Numbered from the stretch's first letter, positions 46,613 through 59,364 are shown. The stretch: DNA of 64,000 bases from Citrus sinensis (GCF_022201045.2 NC_068556.1:1714001-1778000), one strand, 5' to 3'. The notes: generated from the letters alone by a model not told the origin. A program made the numbers and translations.

Positions 46613-49205
46613 TTATGAGAGGACATCACACCTCCATAACTGCTCCACAAGCATGTCAACAGAGTTGGTGCTGATTGCATTGCAGTGCTGGAGGTTCAAA
46701 CCCAGAAGGGTCTGACCCAACTTTCTTAGGGCACCCAAGCTCTTGTCTGAAACCATTGAGCAACCTGACAGCGAAAGAATCTGCAGATTGAGATAGTTTC
46801 CATGAGCTAGGGATGCAATACCAAAATCAGTGACAGCACACTTAGAGACATCGAGATCACACAGCAAAGGGCAGTTGTCTGCAATTGCCATCAAGCTTGC
46901 ATCACTGATCTTCCTACAACCATCGAGATTCAACATTTCTAGAGTCCAACCATGCAATTCAGCCATCGTTGAAACAACTTTGTCAGTCAAATTCACACAA
47001 CCACTGAGATTAACCTTTGCAAGACCAGCCTCACAACTCTCAAGCACTGGTAAAAACCCAGCATCTGTTACACCCTGAAGCCCACTCAAATCAACATTCT
47101 GCAACTGAGGGCACAATTTCCCCAACACAGCCAGGCTTGCGTCACCAAATCCAGGACAGTTACGGATGGACAATGATCGCAAGGATTTGCAGGGAGACAC
47201 TGAACGGACACCCAGATTTTGATCCTTAATCCCCAAGCAGCTCACCAATGATAAAGCCTTCAACTTTTCACCACAGTTTAAAAGGGAACCAAAAAACCCA
47301 AGTTGGGTGATCCTGTGGCACTCTTCCAACTGAAGGCTTTCAAGTGAGAAAGCAGCTTTAGCAAAAGAGATCAGTCCATTGTCAGATAAAAAGGCACATT
47401 TTCGGAGGCAGAACTGCTTCAAATTTGGGCACCCCTTGCCCACAGCTTCAAGGCCCAAATCCGTTACTCCCATGCATGATGTAATTGTCAAGGACTTCAA
47501 TTTTTGCAACCCATGACCACTGCCCATAACCCAGAAGCCTCTCTCACTCACATGTGGAAGGCCAGTAAGGAAGAGATCAGTAACTGCCATGCCATAGTGT
47601 CCAATAACAGCAAGAGAAACATCAGTAATGTTCAACCTTTGCAGCTTCACTTTCTCCAGAGAATAAGTGGCTGAAGACAACAAACTAGCAATCCCTTGAT
47701 CCCCAACAAGGCGGCAATCCTTGATTGAAATGGACTTCAGATTGGGGCAGAATCTCCCAACAGCCTGCAGACCTTCATTTCCGATGCTTGAGCAAGACTC
47801 TATTGTCAGATCAATCAATTTAGGGCAGTTCTTTGCAATTGTGATCAAAGCTCGGTCAGTAATAGCAGGACACTGGCAAAGGTCAAGCTTCTCTAGCTGA
47901 TGACATCCATTAGCAATCTCACAAAGGCCTTCATCCCCTACAGAAGATGTATTCCAGAGGGAAAGAACCCTTAAAGATGGGCAGCCACGGGCAATAGCCC
48001 TAAGGCCAGCGCTTGTCACCCCACGAGTAGAATTGTTTCCATGGATGGAAAGCTTGCCCAGTCCTCCACGGCTGGCAGTACCAACAGCAATGGCAGCAAG
48101 TCTAATATCCGTTGCCTTCTTTCCTTCCAAGCTCCTGGAAAGGTATCCGTCACGCTCAACATCCGGATCTTCAGCATCAGAAACTAATTCAACCTTCTTT
48201 TCAGACTCAGGCTTCAAAGATCGGATTTCGTCCCTGTGGATATTGCTTAAAAGAGAAAGCCAGCGCTTGGAAACAGAAGCACAGGCACTCCTCTCCTCGC
48301 CTCCATCCAATCGTCTGAAGATCTCAAAGAGACATTCGTCTGGCAGGACTTCAATTGAGACCTGCTTCTGCTCAAATCTCTCTTCACTGTAAACAAATGG
48401 AGCACTGATGCGAGACCTCTTGCGAGCACGAAAATATACATCCACATTAGGACCAAGGGGCAATAAGAGACCTGACTCCTTGGGGTTTGGGTATATTGGG
48501 CCCCCAGGGCAAAAATCATCAGAACCTGCAAACCATAAACCAATATCTTCGATGAATATGACAAATTCAGCCAACTCTCAAACAACTCAACACAAAGTAG
48601 CATCTTAAATGAAAAAATAAAAAAAATTTCAACCTGGATCACCATCAACCATTAAAGATACTTATCCATAAAACTGATCTATTATCCATGATTTAGAATC
48701 AAGTTTTTTTTCCTCCATTAAATCACATAAGATCTTAATTATTTATCTTGAGGCAAAGTTAGCTGCTTATATGTTAAGACTTTTCACCTTAAAGTTCTAA
48801 ACTAGAGAAGCAGATGCCTAATACAATCATAAGGCAGATCAAACTATTCCCTAATTGTTTCATAGACCATAGCAAAATTCCATCATACCAATAACGTATT
48901 TCCCTTTCATGCATATATCTACCTACCTATCAACCTATCTATCTTCGTAGCACCCTAGCATCAACTCAAAAATTGAGTCAAATTTAGCAAGACCCATAAA
49001 AAATCGAATTTAATTTAATCCAGCCCATCTAGTTAATTAATCCAAGCAATAAATTATAATCAGTCATAAGATCGTAACAAAATTACCAAAAAAAAAAAAT
49101 TCAAACTTTACGGATCCGATCCCTAAAAATCACAAATTCAGCAAAATAAAACAAAATGAAGCAAGAGATCGAAAGCTTACCAGATAAAGCGAAGAGCTTT
49201 GACAT
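46613..49205 (-). CDS. EBF1: EIN3-binding F-box protein (EBF1/EBF2-like)
   Basis: Two exons: 49205-49181 (MSKLFALS plus one base) and 48525-46613, joined GT-AG in phase 1; 645 residues, close to the usual 620-650. After the conserved start FSGS...YPNPKE-like segment and a basic RARKRSR stretch comes an F-box at about 66-107 (VLPDECLFEIFRRL, ERSACASVSKRWLSLL). Then 16-18 Cys-containing leucine-rich repeats follow to the end (for example LRVLSLWNTSSVGDEGL, CPKLIDLTIESCSSIGNEGL). From family knowledge it is the substrate receptor of an SCF ubiquitin ligase that degrades EIN3/EIL1 in the nucleus, restraining ethylene responses. The first coding exon is tiny, so a model starting at 48574 would read intron. 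The 5' leader carries ACGACGTCGT, and the 3' UTR extends to about 45880. EBF1 versus EBF2 is not settled. Confidence 0.95.
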
Positions 49206-50924
49206 GAATAGAGCTCAAAAAACCCCGGGAAGTTAAATCTGAAGAGATCCTGACCCAAAAACCCTCCAAAGAGAGCAAAAAAGAGAGCACAGACGAAGAT
49301 AGGAGCTAACACGACGTCGTTCAGATCGGCAAGACACGAATGCATGAGAAAGATTTCAGCTTTGAGGTAAGTGGAAACCCTATCACATAGGGCAAAAAGA
49401 GAGACAGAGGTAAAGAAGAGAGAGAAAGCGAGGCTCAAAAGAAATGACGATGGAATGCTGATAGTGATGAAAAAAGAAGGGGGGTTTTAATTTTTTATTT
49501 GGGTGGACTCTAGTTTCGGTACGCGACAATACACACAAGAGAAACCCACATGCAATGTATTTGCTCGCATTAGTGGGGTTTCCTTGTTATATTCTCCCTC
49601 CCACCAAATGTATACCAGAAACCGGATGCCGGTTTTGGTTTTCCTTTCGTGTTTTGAGTTCGTAACCGGGGGTGTTTGGATGCTGGGTTAGAATTGGAGT
49701 TGTTTGTTTTCTAGGGCAACAATCCGTATGTTTGGCTACTCAAATATCTGTAACCCGGAATAATTAGAAAAGGTTAATTTACCGAGATTAAATTTTTTTT
49801 TTTAAAAAAAAAGAGCTTGGATTATATAATTTTTTGAGCAAGTTTTTAGCAATTCTTGTAGACCCAATAAACTTCCGATTTTTTTTTTTTAATTTCTGTT
49901 TTGTTACAGATAAGTAGTGGTGAATTTTTTTTTAAAAATTCAAATTCTTATTAATAAAACGAAACTTACAATTCTTTAGAAAATAATGGGATTTTTTTTG
50001 TCATTGTCAAAGGGGAAACAAATGTTTATCACAAGGATTAAACCGGAGCATGACTCTAGTAGTCGCCAAATTCTAGAGAGATAGAAATGGGAGGTGTACG
50101 TGTAAGTACAATGACCATTACACACACACACTTAATACTAGAGATTTGTGAGATGATAAGACCTTAGATTCTAGATCAAGCAATCACTTATCTTATTTTT
50201 TGGCAAATCTGGAATGAGTCGTTATAAATAATAAGTTTTGGTCACAAATGAAGAAGATTGAGATTTGTAGTTTAAAAAAGAAGATAGTGATATTTAGATA
50301 TTCAAATTAAAGGTATAAAATTTGCATGGAAAAATGAGAATGGTTCTATTATAAATTTTATCCACGACCATCTAATTAGTTAGTTTATATTATCTCCTCA
50401 ATAGTTACTCTAGATAGTTATAATTTATAATTTGAATTGTTGATATCTGAATTATATCAAAAATAATTTTTAATTAATAATTCTTGTAACACGGTCATTT
50501 CTCATATTATCTTTCTGTCGCTTTTTTAAGTCTAAATTTGGTATTATTATTCTGACAATTAAAGTCTAATTTGTTGTTAATCATGTTGAAAGTATTGAAA
50601 TTAATTTTGATTTGACATGGAATTATTACGAAGCTTGTAACCAACAATTGCGATATTATGTCTCAAGAAAATTCATTGAACCTAATTAATCAATAGACAT
50701 TTAGTTACTGATTGTAACATCAATTACTTTATTTCGGTGGTTCTAATAATTAACCAAAATTGATAATGGGATTGGGTCCGCAGGCAGTGCGGTAAGTAAT
50801 AGACCTCACCTACCACAAGATGAATTTGCCGGAGCTGCCACCAACATTTGTTACATTGCCATCAGCACAAATTCAAAGCATTCACAGTTAGTGGAGGGCA
50901 TGTCAAGGCAGTGCCCTTCAGAAT
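49206..50924. other. EBF leader and promoter, then intergenic
   Basis: The leader on the minus strand is pyrimidine-rich. It contains ACGACGTCGT at 49311-49320 and an upstream ATG at about 49346 that opens an out-of-frame ORF running past the EBF start. Beyond 49450 the sequence is AT-rich with A- and T-runs (49790-49815, 49880-49890), and CGGGGGTGTTTGGATGCTGGG near 49670 resembles a hAT-type end. No other gene is seen. Confidence 0.45.
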
Positions 50925-51801
50925 TAGGGATGGTAATTGTACCCGTAAACCCATAAATTCGTCCAAATTCACCCGCCAAAATCCGTCCGTTACAGGTAAT
51001 TTTACCCGTTACAGGCGGGTTTAGTATTATAAATTAAAACCCGCACATGGATGTGGGTGGGTTTGGTATTAACCTTATACCCAGTGGATACCCGCATGGA
51101 TATCCACTAAACCCGCAATATTTTTTCCAAATATTTTTAATTTAATTTTAATATAAAAATGTATAAAGAAAATAATGTCATTAATCAAATTACCAAATAG
51201 CCAAAGACTCAAAATTGTATATGTGTGTATGTGACCCATCTCCTATTCTAAAGTCATAACCTAAAGAAAATTAAAGGCATTTCCCTTCGAATTAGTATTT
51301 AAAAATATTAATCTTAATTATTATTATAGGCATTGTGTTGGATGTGTGCTTATGGTTGTGAATGAAATGAATATCTTCTCTTGGAGCTTGTTTTAAATGA
51401 TAATATGAAATGTAATTATTATTTTTAGATACTAGTTTGTGTTTTTTAAATGGATTTGTATAATTTATACTTAAATTTGAGAATTTGTGTTGAATTGATG
51501 TGGAAATTTTAATTTTTTATTTACATTGTTTAAATATAAAATTGAGTATGTTATATGAAATTTGAGGTTATTATTATAAATTTATATATTAAACATTTGT
51601 GATTTTAAATACGGAAACCCACAAAAAATCCGCCGGATACCATTGCGGGTTTGGTAATTGTTAAAACCCGCTGCGGGTGGGTTTTTTTAAAAAAATTAAA
51701 ACCCGCTGCGGGTTGCGGGTGGATTTGGTAATTCAAATTTTGTGCGGATTTAAATTTAGTAATGACAAACCCGCTGCGGGCGGTGCCCATTGACATCCCT
51801 A
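50925..51801. mobile_element. Non-autonomous hAT-like element, 877 bp
   Basis: The ends are inverted repeats: TAGGGATGGTAATTGTACCC at the left and, read on the other strand, TAGGGATGTCAATGGGCACC at the right. They are flanked by an almost identical 8-bp duplication, TTCAGAAT (50917-50924) and TTCAAAAT (51802-51809), as expected for the hAT superfamily. Both subterminal regions are crowded with ACCCGC/GCGGGT units (at least ten), while the middle is very AT-rich and non-coding. The subterminal repeats probably served as transposase-binding sites. Confidence 0.75.
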
Positions 51802-51809
51802 TTCAAAAT

Positions 51810-54030
51810 ACAGGTCTTATAGCCCTAAAAGAACGAACAGATGTGGCCATGTGGGGCATTCCACTCTCCGTACGTCTAGCCATTTTCTCACTTACATTGA
51901 TACCTTAATTATGCACACTTGTTTATTCGTTGATTTATCTTTGAACAAACAAAAATTAAGTTTCAACCAATATAATATTTGATTCTTTAAGGTCAATTAC
52001 AGAGTAAAAATTAAGTTTGTTTTCCCTATTAATAATTTTTTTTTCCTAGACTTAATTGGTAATAGTCAAATGTATTCCAACTCATGCGGTTCGTAGGTTG
52101 CACCTTGCACGTGAAACAGATCCAATTAAGCTATTCATATGATTTAATTATAAGCTAATTGCAATGTATTAAATTATATAATTAGAAACTCAACAAACCC
52201 AACTTGAGATTTATAAAGAGCCTCCACTGATAATCCAGTTGTTTATGAGCACATCAATGCCCCAGGACATAGATCCCCACGTAATTTGGTTTAAAATATC
52301 ACAATTTGCAACCATCATTACGCAAAGTGCAGCAACCCAAATGGGCCGGTTCCATTAGATTACGCTAATTAATTAAAAATATAACCCTAATAATTTTCTT
52401 AACCAAAACTCAAAAAGTAATATCCTTCTTTATCTAAAAGATTAATATGACATTTATATAGTTATGATCTACATATGTAGTTTGTATTTAAACTGTTGTG
52501 ATATTTGATATATAACACAATAACGAGTTGTTGTATCAACACATTAACGACAAAATGATTAATTTGTGACTCATAAGGCTTTATTTAACCACCCATTAGT
52601 TTGGTAATAAACCACTTTTATTTCCATACTTGGAGGGACGGACGAGTTCAAGATCTTCGTGTGTATGCGAGAGATCACATGTGGGTAATACCATAATTAA
52701 CAAAGTTCTCTAGACGTTACCTCAGTTTACATTGAAACCGTACTTCTAAAAATATGTACTTTCCTTCTCAAAAAAAAAAAATGTACTTTCAGGTTAGGTA
52801 CTTGAGTCCACTAATATTTAGATGAGTTTTTGTTTGATCAATTACGACCTTTCATTTTTATTTTCTTTCCCTTTTTCTCATTATTTTTCCTCCAAAGTCT
52901 CATGAGGTCCCTACAAGATTAATTCCAAGAAAATGAACACGAAAGGTGACACCGTGCGGTGAGGTGGACGTGAAAGCATTATCATCGAAGCCAATTCATC
53001 TGATGAGTAGCTGGCCAGCGAAACCGCCCATGTTCTCAGAATTGTTTTAAAAATACCAACTTGCAAGAGCCAAAGAGAATTGCATGTGTGAGTGCTACAG
53101 AGCCAATCTGGCTCGTACGTCGATCCAAAATGTAAAGTGCATTTTAAAAATATTTCTTAGTATAACAAAGAAAACATGGGCATCCCATCTTCATCTTCGC
53201 TGAGAAGAAAAGAAGAATTAGTATGGATTCTTCTTCACAGGTTCATTGGATTGGATTGAACTAGGGTTTTATTAAATTGTTCCACTTTTTTGACCAAAAG
53301 TTGCGTTTCCCCAAAAGCAATATGCACTTAGATTATTTTCGTTAATTTATAATTAAATACATAACATGTGCACTCATAGATACCATGTCGTTTTGCCTTT
53401 TCCTTGAAGCATCCATTTCCCATGATATCCATGAGGGTAATATAAAATTTATTAGATACATTTCGGATGTGCTTTTGTATCTGCTCCATTTGACTATTCT
53501 CTTTCTCATCAACTAATTAGATTCTGCTGCTAGGCATATTTTTTGTTTTCTGGAAATTGATTATAAGTTAAATGTCTTTATCTTTAGCCCAACCAATCCT
53601 CCATCAATGAATATTGATTAGTTAACTTATTAAAACCAACTTGGATGAAGAATTTGTATAGTTGTTTTAATGAAGAAAGTGCCAAAGCAAATGGCCTCAT
53701 CATGGAGCGGCCCTCAAATTATATTTAATTAAACCAAAACAAAGCGTTAGCATATGGTGTGTTAGGGATACTTTTTTTTTTAATTTTATTAACTCACATA
53801 ATAATAAACTTTAAGTTAAGGACTTGAGCTCTAAGAAAACCATTCCTTCCCGCTAGAGTTGGATGTTAACTTTATATTAAGAATAATTTTGATGTAGTGT
53901 AGTTTAAATGTCGAATTTCAAAATATCTGCAAACATGTAAACGTATCGTAAATAAAGATTAGATTAATCGGATAATGTTGCGCAACAATCTTTATCATAT
54001 ACATGGTTTTTCTTAATAGGTTATAAATTA
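51810..54030. other. AT-rich intergenic tract
   Basis: No gene is seen. The content is unremarkable: A- and T-runs and isolated ACGT-core motifs (GCACGTGAAAC near 52108). No ORF reaches a length that would matter. Confidence 0.4.
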
Positions 54031-54156
54031 ATAGCGGATTTCTAAATTTTCATAGGGGCCTCCCCGAATTCCTTCTAAAGCTTGTTGAATAATTTTTACG
54101 AATTCCGTAATTTCACCGGTTCAGACTAAATAACGAGCTAGGGAATCCCCTTCTTC
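54031..54156 (-). pseudogene. Nuclear plastid DNA fragment of ndhH
   Basis: Read on the minus strand, the sequence encodes EGDSLARYLV, a stop, then [18 protein letters not shown] and [11 protein letters not shown]. This is the segment of plastid NdhH (subunit of the thylakoid NDH complex) around GDSLARYLV and [21 protein letters not shown] stop replaces one codon and several substitutions are present, so it is a decayed insertion (NUPT) and not expressed. Flanking sequence on both sides does not continue the plastid frame. Confidence 0.8.
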
Positions 54157-55920
54157 AACAATTCTTTCTTAATCTTGTCAATTATATTAGTTGACGGATC
54201 TTTTTGGAAGGTGTAGGGGATCGATATATTACTTGATTTATGCAGATTGCTGATTTGTGATCTTCCATAAAAATAATAACAAACTCATGAACTAACATCA
54301 TTCATTACGTTAATTCTTTGATAGGTTATTAATTAAGATATTAATCGAACGATTTTGTGGTCCCACATCAATATTTGGTACGATTGCATCAATACTAGTT
54401 AGTTTCGTTTGCATATGCGCCTTGGCTTATCGTAAAGAGTGACATTTTCTGATTAATGTCATTAGGGTTTTGTGACATGTTTTTTTTTTTGTTGATTTTT
54501 TGTTGTGTTTTTGAGCCAGAATCCATATCTACTTTCTATTTCTTTCTTTTTTTTTCTTTCTTCGTACATTAAAAACGGACTGTATCATGTGCAGAAAATA
54601 TTTTTTTTCCTCTATTTATGTTAATACGGTTGAACAACAAATTAGTTAGATCTTTATCCCGATATAAAAGTTTTTACTGACTTGTTGGTCGATTCTTTAC
54701 GCAGCGTAAAGATGAAGTAAGTCATGTTGGTTAAACATTTTCTACCATCTTAGAGATATCGGTTAGTCCTTCATGTCAATATAAAAGTTTATGTTATATC
54801 GGTTGGATCTTTATATTTAAGTAAAAATCAGTCTACTTTTTCACAATGCTATAATTGTATAATTTAATCTCTATAAAATGTTATTTTGAAATCATATATA
54901 AAAATTGAGAAAATTTGAAATTAGTATTTTTTTTGTTATATACTGTTTATCAGTTGAATTATTATCATATGTTTATTTCCTATCTCATAATTGATTAAGG
55001 GGTACACCCCTCTAGTATTTGTGATTCATCTTGATTCAATGTTGACAGAGAATTCGTCTAAATTATTTAGTGGACAATCTTGGCATATTGTTTACAGTAA
55101 AATTATTATCACCTAACATAATGTGTACTTGATACCACATTTAATAGAAGATTATTTCCTCCTGGCACAATGAGTGTTTGATATCATATTTACCAGAATA
55201 GGGATCATGAGGAGTAGAAATACTCCTTATAAATTAATTGTAACTAAAAATGAATATTAAGCTTATTGTTGAGTGTGATGCTTAGAAGGGCTTATTCTAA
55301 ACTTTTTTCTAAATTTGTATTTTAGCAAGTATAGAACAGCTACATGCATGGAATAATTGTAAGTTGTTTTACATGTTGTTTATGTTGTGTTTAGTGCAAT
55401 ATTGAGTGACGATAGGGTGGGGTTGCCTCATCTTGTCAATTAATTAAATTTTAGTTTTCAATAGCTCTGACCCACAGCCGCTTGAATCAGTAAATGGAGA
55501 GTTAAGCAATGCAATTTTTGTCAAATATGACGTTTAATTAATTAAGAAATAAAGTGATGAGAAAGTGGGAGAAGGACATCAAAATTAATTAAGATTAGTT
55601 TTGGAACCAGACCAAATAAAACGAAGATGGAAAGAAAACACGGTTTCCACCGGAACTCAAAATTCTTTTCAAATGATTTAAGTAAATGGGAAACACAACA
55701 CATTCGTGACGTCCAATCCATCTTTTTTATACAATATAATTCACATTCAAGAAACGTAATATTGGTATGGTCATATCATACGGGGGAGTGGGGGCATTTG
55801 ATACAAAGTCCAATTTGGAGGCTTAATTCATTTCACATGCCTCTAATTATGTATATCAACATTTTTACTCTTGTCTTAATAAGAGACCACCGTGTGGCTG
55901 CATCAAATTTGGTTGCTTAA
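54157..55920. other. AT-rich tract with degenerate repeats
   Basis: 54640-54840 holds three or four degenerate copies of a TAGATCTTTAT-CCGATATAAAAGTTT phrase, and 55080-55200 has two similar TGTTTACAG/CTGGCACAATG-GTGTTTGATA phrases. No gene is seen; the ORF at 55627-55920 has no domain content. Confidence 0.35.
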
Positions 55921-56299
55921 AGCATCACCAAAAAATTCTTTAAATAAAATAAAATTTTATTATTTATTTGAAGAGCCATATTAATATTTAAGGCTTCAAA
56001 AGATACTCTAATTAAGATTATTCAAATAAGAGATGATTCTTTCTCTTTAAATTTAGAGATTTGATTTCTCTCTCTTCAATTTGTATTTTATTATTTTTCA
56101 TTGGAGAAATAGAGAGAAATGCTTTAATTGCTATTGATTTTTTCCTTAAAAAATAATTATTTGATTAAAATAATATTAATTTATTTCTATTTGAAGAATC
56201 TTTTGGAGAATAATATGTTTTTTCACTCTTTTATTTGCCACATAAGTAAATAAATAGATATTTGAAGAGTAAAATTAATAGAGGCTTTTGGAGATGCTC
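55921..56299. mobile_element. Harbinger/Tourist-like MITE
   Basis: The left end AGCATCACCAAAA and the right end, read on the other strand GAGCATCTCCAAAA, are the terminal sequences of a widespread plant MITE group. They are flanked by TAA trinucleotides (55918-55920 and 56300-56302), which fits the 3-bp TAA/TTA target duplication of PIF/Harbinger. The interior is AT-rich and contains TTGGAGAA-type internal repeats. It is non-coding. Confidence 0.65.
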
Positions 56300-56322
56300 T
56301 AACATAAGAATAAAGACTAAAA

Positions 56323-56452
56323 GGGGTCCAGCTATGGTACCACCGTCGTACCATACCACAGCTGGATCTAGTTCTGGTGATCACTGCGGACTGAATCCAA
56401 TGGCTGATTCCAGCTGTGGTATGATACCACTGTGGTACTATAGTTTATGACT
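56323..56452. repeat. Nested inverted-repeat element
   Basis: Arms near 56360-56380 (TACCATACCACAGCTGGA) and 56408-56430 (TCCAGCTGTGGTATGATAC) are complementary around a 30-40 base loop. A further copy of CCAGCT-TGGTACCA at the left gives a second pairing option. The word ACCATACCACAGCTGG and its complement are the repeated units. It resembles a small fold-back element inserted just after the Harbinger-like MITE. Confidence 0.65.
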
Positions 56453-57249
56453 ATTATATACAATTCAAGTATTGTTTTCTTACGTGTCATTTTGATTCAT
56501 AACGATAATGTTAAAGTTTTATTTGGCATTAAAATTAAAGAGTTATAGATTTCATCAAAATTGAGGTTAAACAAGATCCTATTTAGTATTGAGAACAATA
56601 TTAAATTAATTAACTACTATTATTTAAAAATTTAATTAATGAAATTTTTTAATAATAATATTATTTTTTATTAAAATTATTATTTAAAAATTTATTTATT
56701 ATACACTATTAATTTTTTTTATAATTATAATTTTTTCTTTACGGCAGCAACAACGGACTAATTCAGAAGTGAATTCACTGTAGACCAATTGGCCAACGCG
56801 CAAGTCAAGTCATTGTTCTACAAACAGTTGCCAAATCAAAGGCCTTGCTGTGGGCGGCAAACAATTAATTTGTGGTTTTTTTTTTAATTCCGAAAATTGT
56901 AGAAAGTTAATTCTTGTTTTCTACGAATGTTAAAACTTCTTTGAAAACCAATTAGAGGATTGTGTCTGTAAATGTAAACTAGGCTCAATAAGGACTCCAG
57001 CTTGCGCCACAGAAACCGATTGATACATCTGATCAGTAAAATGAAACCCAGAGCTTCTTGCATCGAAATATTATTCCCCTAATTGAGAAAAAAGGCTAAA
57101 GAAAATTAATAGCTCGAGGACAATACAATGGTCTATATAAAAAAACTTATGAATCTTTTAGCTCCAGAGTTTTGAGTAAGACATAAGAATAAGTGAGAGA
57201 ATATAAAAACTAGATAAAGTTTTCAGAGAATCCAAGTTACGCGACCTCC
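56453..57249. other. AT-rich tract and 3' UTR of the DUF4050 gene
   Basis: 56500-56740 is strongly AT-rich with TTATTTGGCATTAAAA and ATTATTTAAAAATTTA repeats, like a degraded MITE. The last few hundred bases are the 3' end of the minus-strand gene. Confidence 0.4.
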
Positions 57250-59364
57250 TCAATCATACAAGCCTTCTTGTTCCCAAACATCAACTAGAAAATCCACCAT
57301 TTCCTGTCATATAGTAACGGATAAGCGGTCAGGACTCTCCAACTATGCTGGCATCATCAATAACAGTAGAAAGCTAATCAGAAACAAAAGCCAACTTACA
57401 GCAAGAGGGACTCGCTGGGGGAACGGCTTGTTAGTCCCAAGCAAACTCTCATAACTTGCATTCCAACTGCAAAACATAGGATTGGTTTGTATATAAACAA
57501 TATGTTTCAAAAGAAGATTAGATTCCAAACAAAATCGTGAACCATAGAAGGTTTGTTTGATAGCACATATAGCCATTTTCAGAGCAGGTCACATGGGGAT
57601 TCTAAATTGCTTGGAAGTTTACAAGTTCTAGAGACTTCTCGACCATCAACACACCTGACCAGGGGAATTAAATTATCTACGCTACTGAATTTTCACCCAT
57701 GGTTGAAACTAATATGTCAACAACTAGAGGAATGCGCAAAATAAAAAAGGTTGTGCAGAAATATTAATGTGTTCAGTATATGAAACACTGAAAGTTAAGC
57801 ACCTGATAGAAGGTTCTCGAACTTGTGGTCTATTCTGAGGCTTTTTATTTGCTAGCCATTGTTGCCGGGTCTGGTTCCAGAGAAGAAGACCTGCACCTCG
57901 TAACACTTCCATGATTAAGGGCTTTCATTTGAGAAATATGAAATGAATATGGTAGAGAAAACAAATAAAAGCAGGTATGACTCTGGAAGAAGATTAAGCC
58001 ACAAACTTTTCAAAAGAGGGTCCTATAAGTGCACCCGTGCTGTTGAAGCAAACAAGAGAAATCACATTGCCATTTTAACACAATAACCAGCTACATGTAT
58101 CAAGTTGCGAAAAAAAGCCAACACTGTTTTCGTGAGAATATATCATGTTATTTTTCCTCTTCTTTTCCTTCAGAAACTAGAATAAATAGATAGCAGTTAT
58201 TTATTTGAAAACCCAGCAATATGATGCGTAACCTATTTTTAGCTAGTAATTTCCAGTTATATCTCTGAGCATTGTTTAAAATGACTGGTTCCATCCTCAC
58301 AACAGTTGCACTCAAAACACCAGACAGCAACTCGAGTGCTCAATCAAACTCTGACATCTGCAGGAATTGAGCAATATTTTGAAAGGGACAAGCTAAACCG
58401 TCAAACTACTGATAGCTAAAAATAACAAGCACATGCAAATTGATAGTCAGAACAACATATAAGGGAGATCCAATAGGCAAACTGTAGTCTAAGCTAAGTA
58501 TATGCTTGGGATTGAGGTACTGGAGCTTTTAATCCACAACTGCCATGGGATGGAGTCACTAGCTGTCTAAGTGTGTGGGTGATTGCCAAACATTTGCAAC
58601 TAAGTAAAAGTGAGCTTTTACCAATCACTTTAATTGTTGTGCTTTCAAGGCAAAGCTGAAGCACAGTCCCAAACATATCCTAAGTTGGTTTGGAGAAATA
58701 GAAGAAAAAGTTAATGCGCTAGAACATGCCATGATTCACAAATTCTTGAGGGTTGTTTGCGCCGCTAGTGCCAGTTGAGGGGTCAAGGGGTTGGTTTGAT
58801 ATGCTGATTGATGAAAGGCTTCTGGATTGCACAACATTATTGTCCATCTCACAAGTACTTGAGCTCCAGAAATCCTCTAATATGCTAGGTTTCTTCACTG
58901 TTCGGCCTTGAATTCTCAATCCCTTTGATGGCTCATCCACTGCAGTAACCAGTGTGGGTTTATTACAGCAACCAAAACAGCCTCTGCTCTGTTACAAATC
59001 AGGTTATACCACAAGATTCGATTAGCACCAGTCATCAACTACTCATCTCAATCAAGCATCCAGAATATGAAAATTCTGAGCAACTTATATAATTGAAGCC
59101 TATGATCATATTCACCATATAAACCACAAATATCTGTACAAAGATCCACACCATCAAATACACATTTCAATTAAAGCTACAAGGCCAAAATTAATTTACA
59201 CGAGAGCGAAATAAATATGAGTAAAGCAAAGCAAGTCATCAAGCAAAATATCATCCTATTTTTCAAAGAAAATTAGTAAAGGCTGTAAGAAAAGAACTAA
59301 TAAAGCGAATAAAGATTTTCGCTCACACCGAAAAGAGCTTGCATTTTTCCTTAAGTGATTTCAT
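57250..59364 (-). CDS. DUF4050 plant protein
   Basis: Five minus-strand exons: 59364-59329, 58988-58730, 57890-57803, 57466-57400 and 57303-57250; 167 residues. Exon 2 encodes SRGCFGCCNKPTLVTAVDEPSKGLRIQGRTV and FVNHG. Exon 3 encodes LLLWNQTRQQWLANKK, exon 4 WNASYESLLGTNKPFP and exon 5 the conserved end EMVDFLVDVWEQEGLYD. This is the DUF4050 family of small plant proteins, whose role is unknown. The Cys-rich CFGCC near the N-terminus could be a lipidation or metal site; that is inference. Intron 2 starts with GC (58728-58729) instead of GT; the other junctions are GT-AG. The first exon MKSLKEKCKLFS is the least certain part, and untranslated leader exons further up are likely. Confidence 0.85.
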
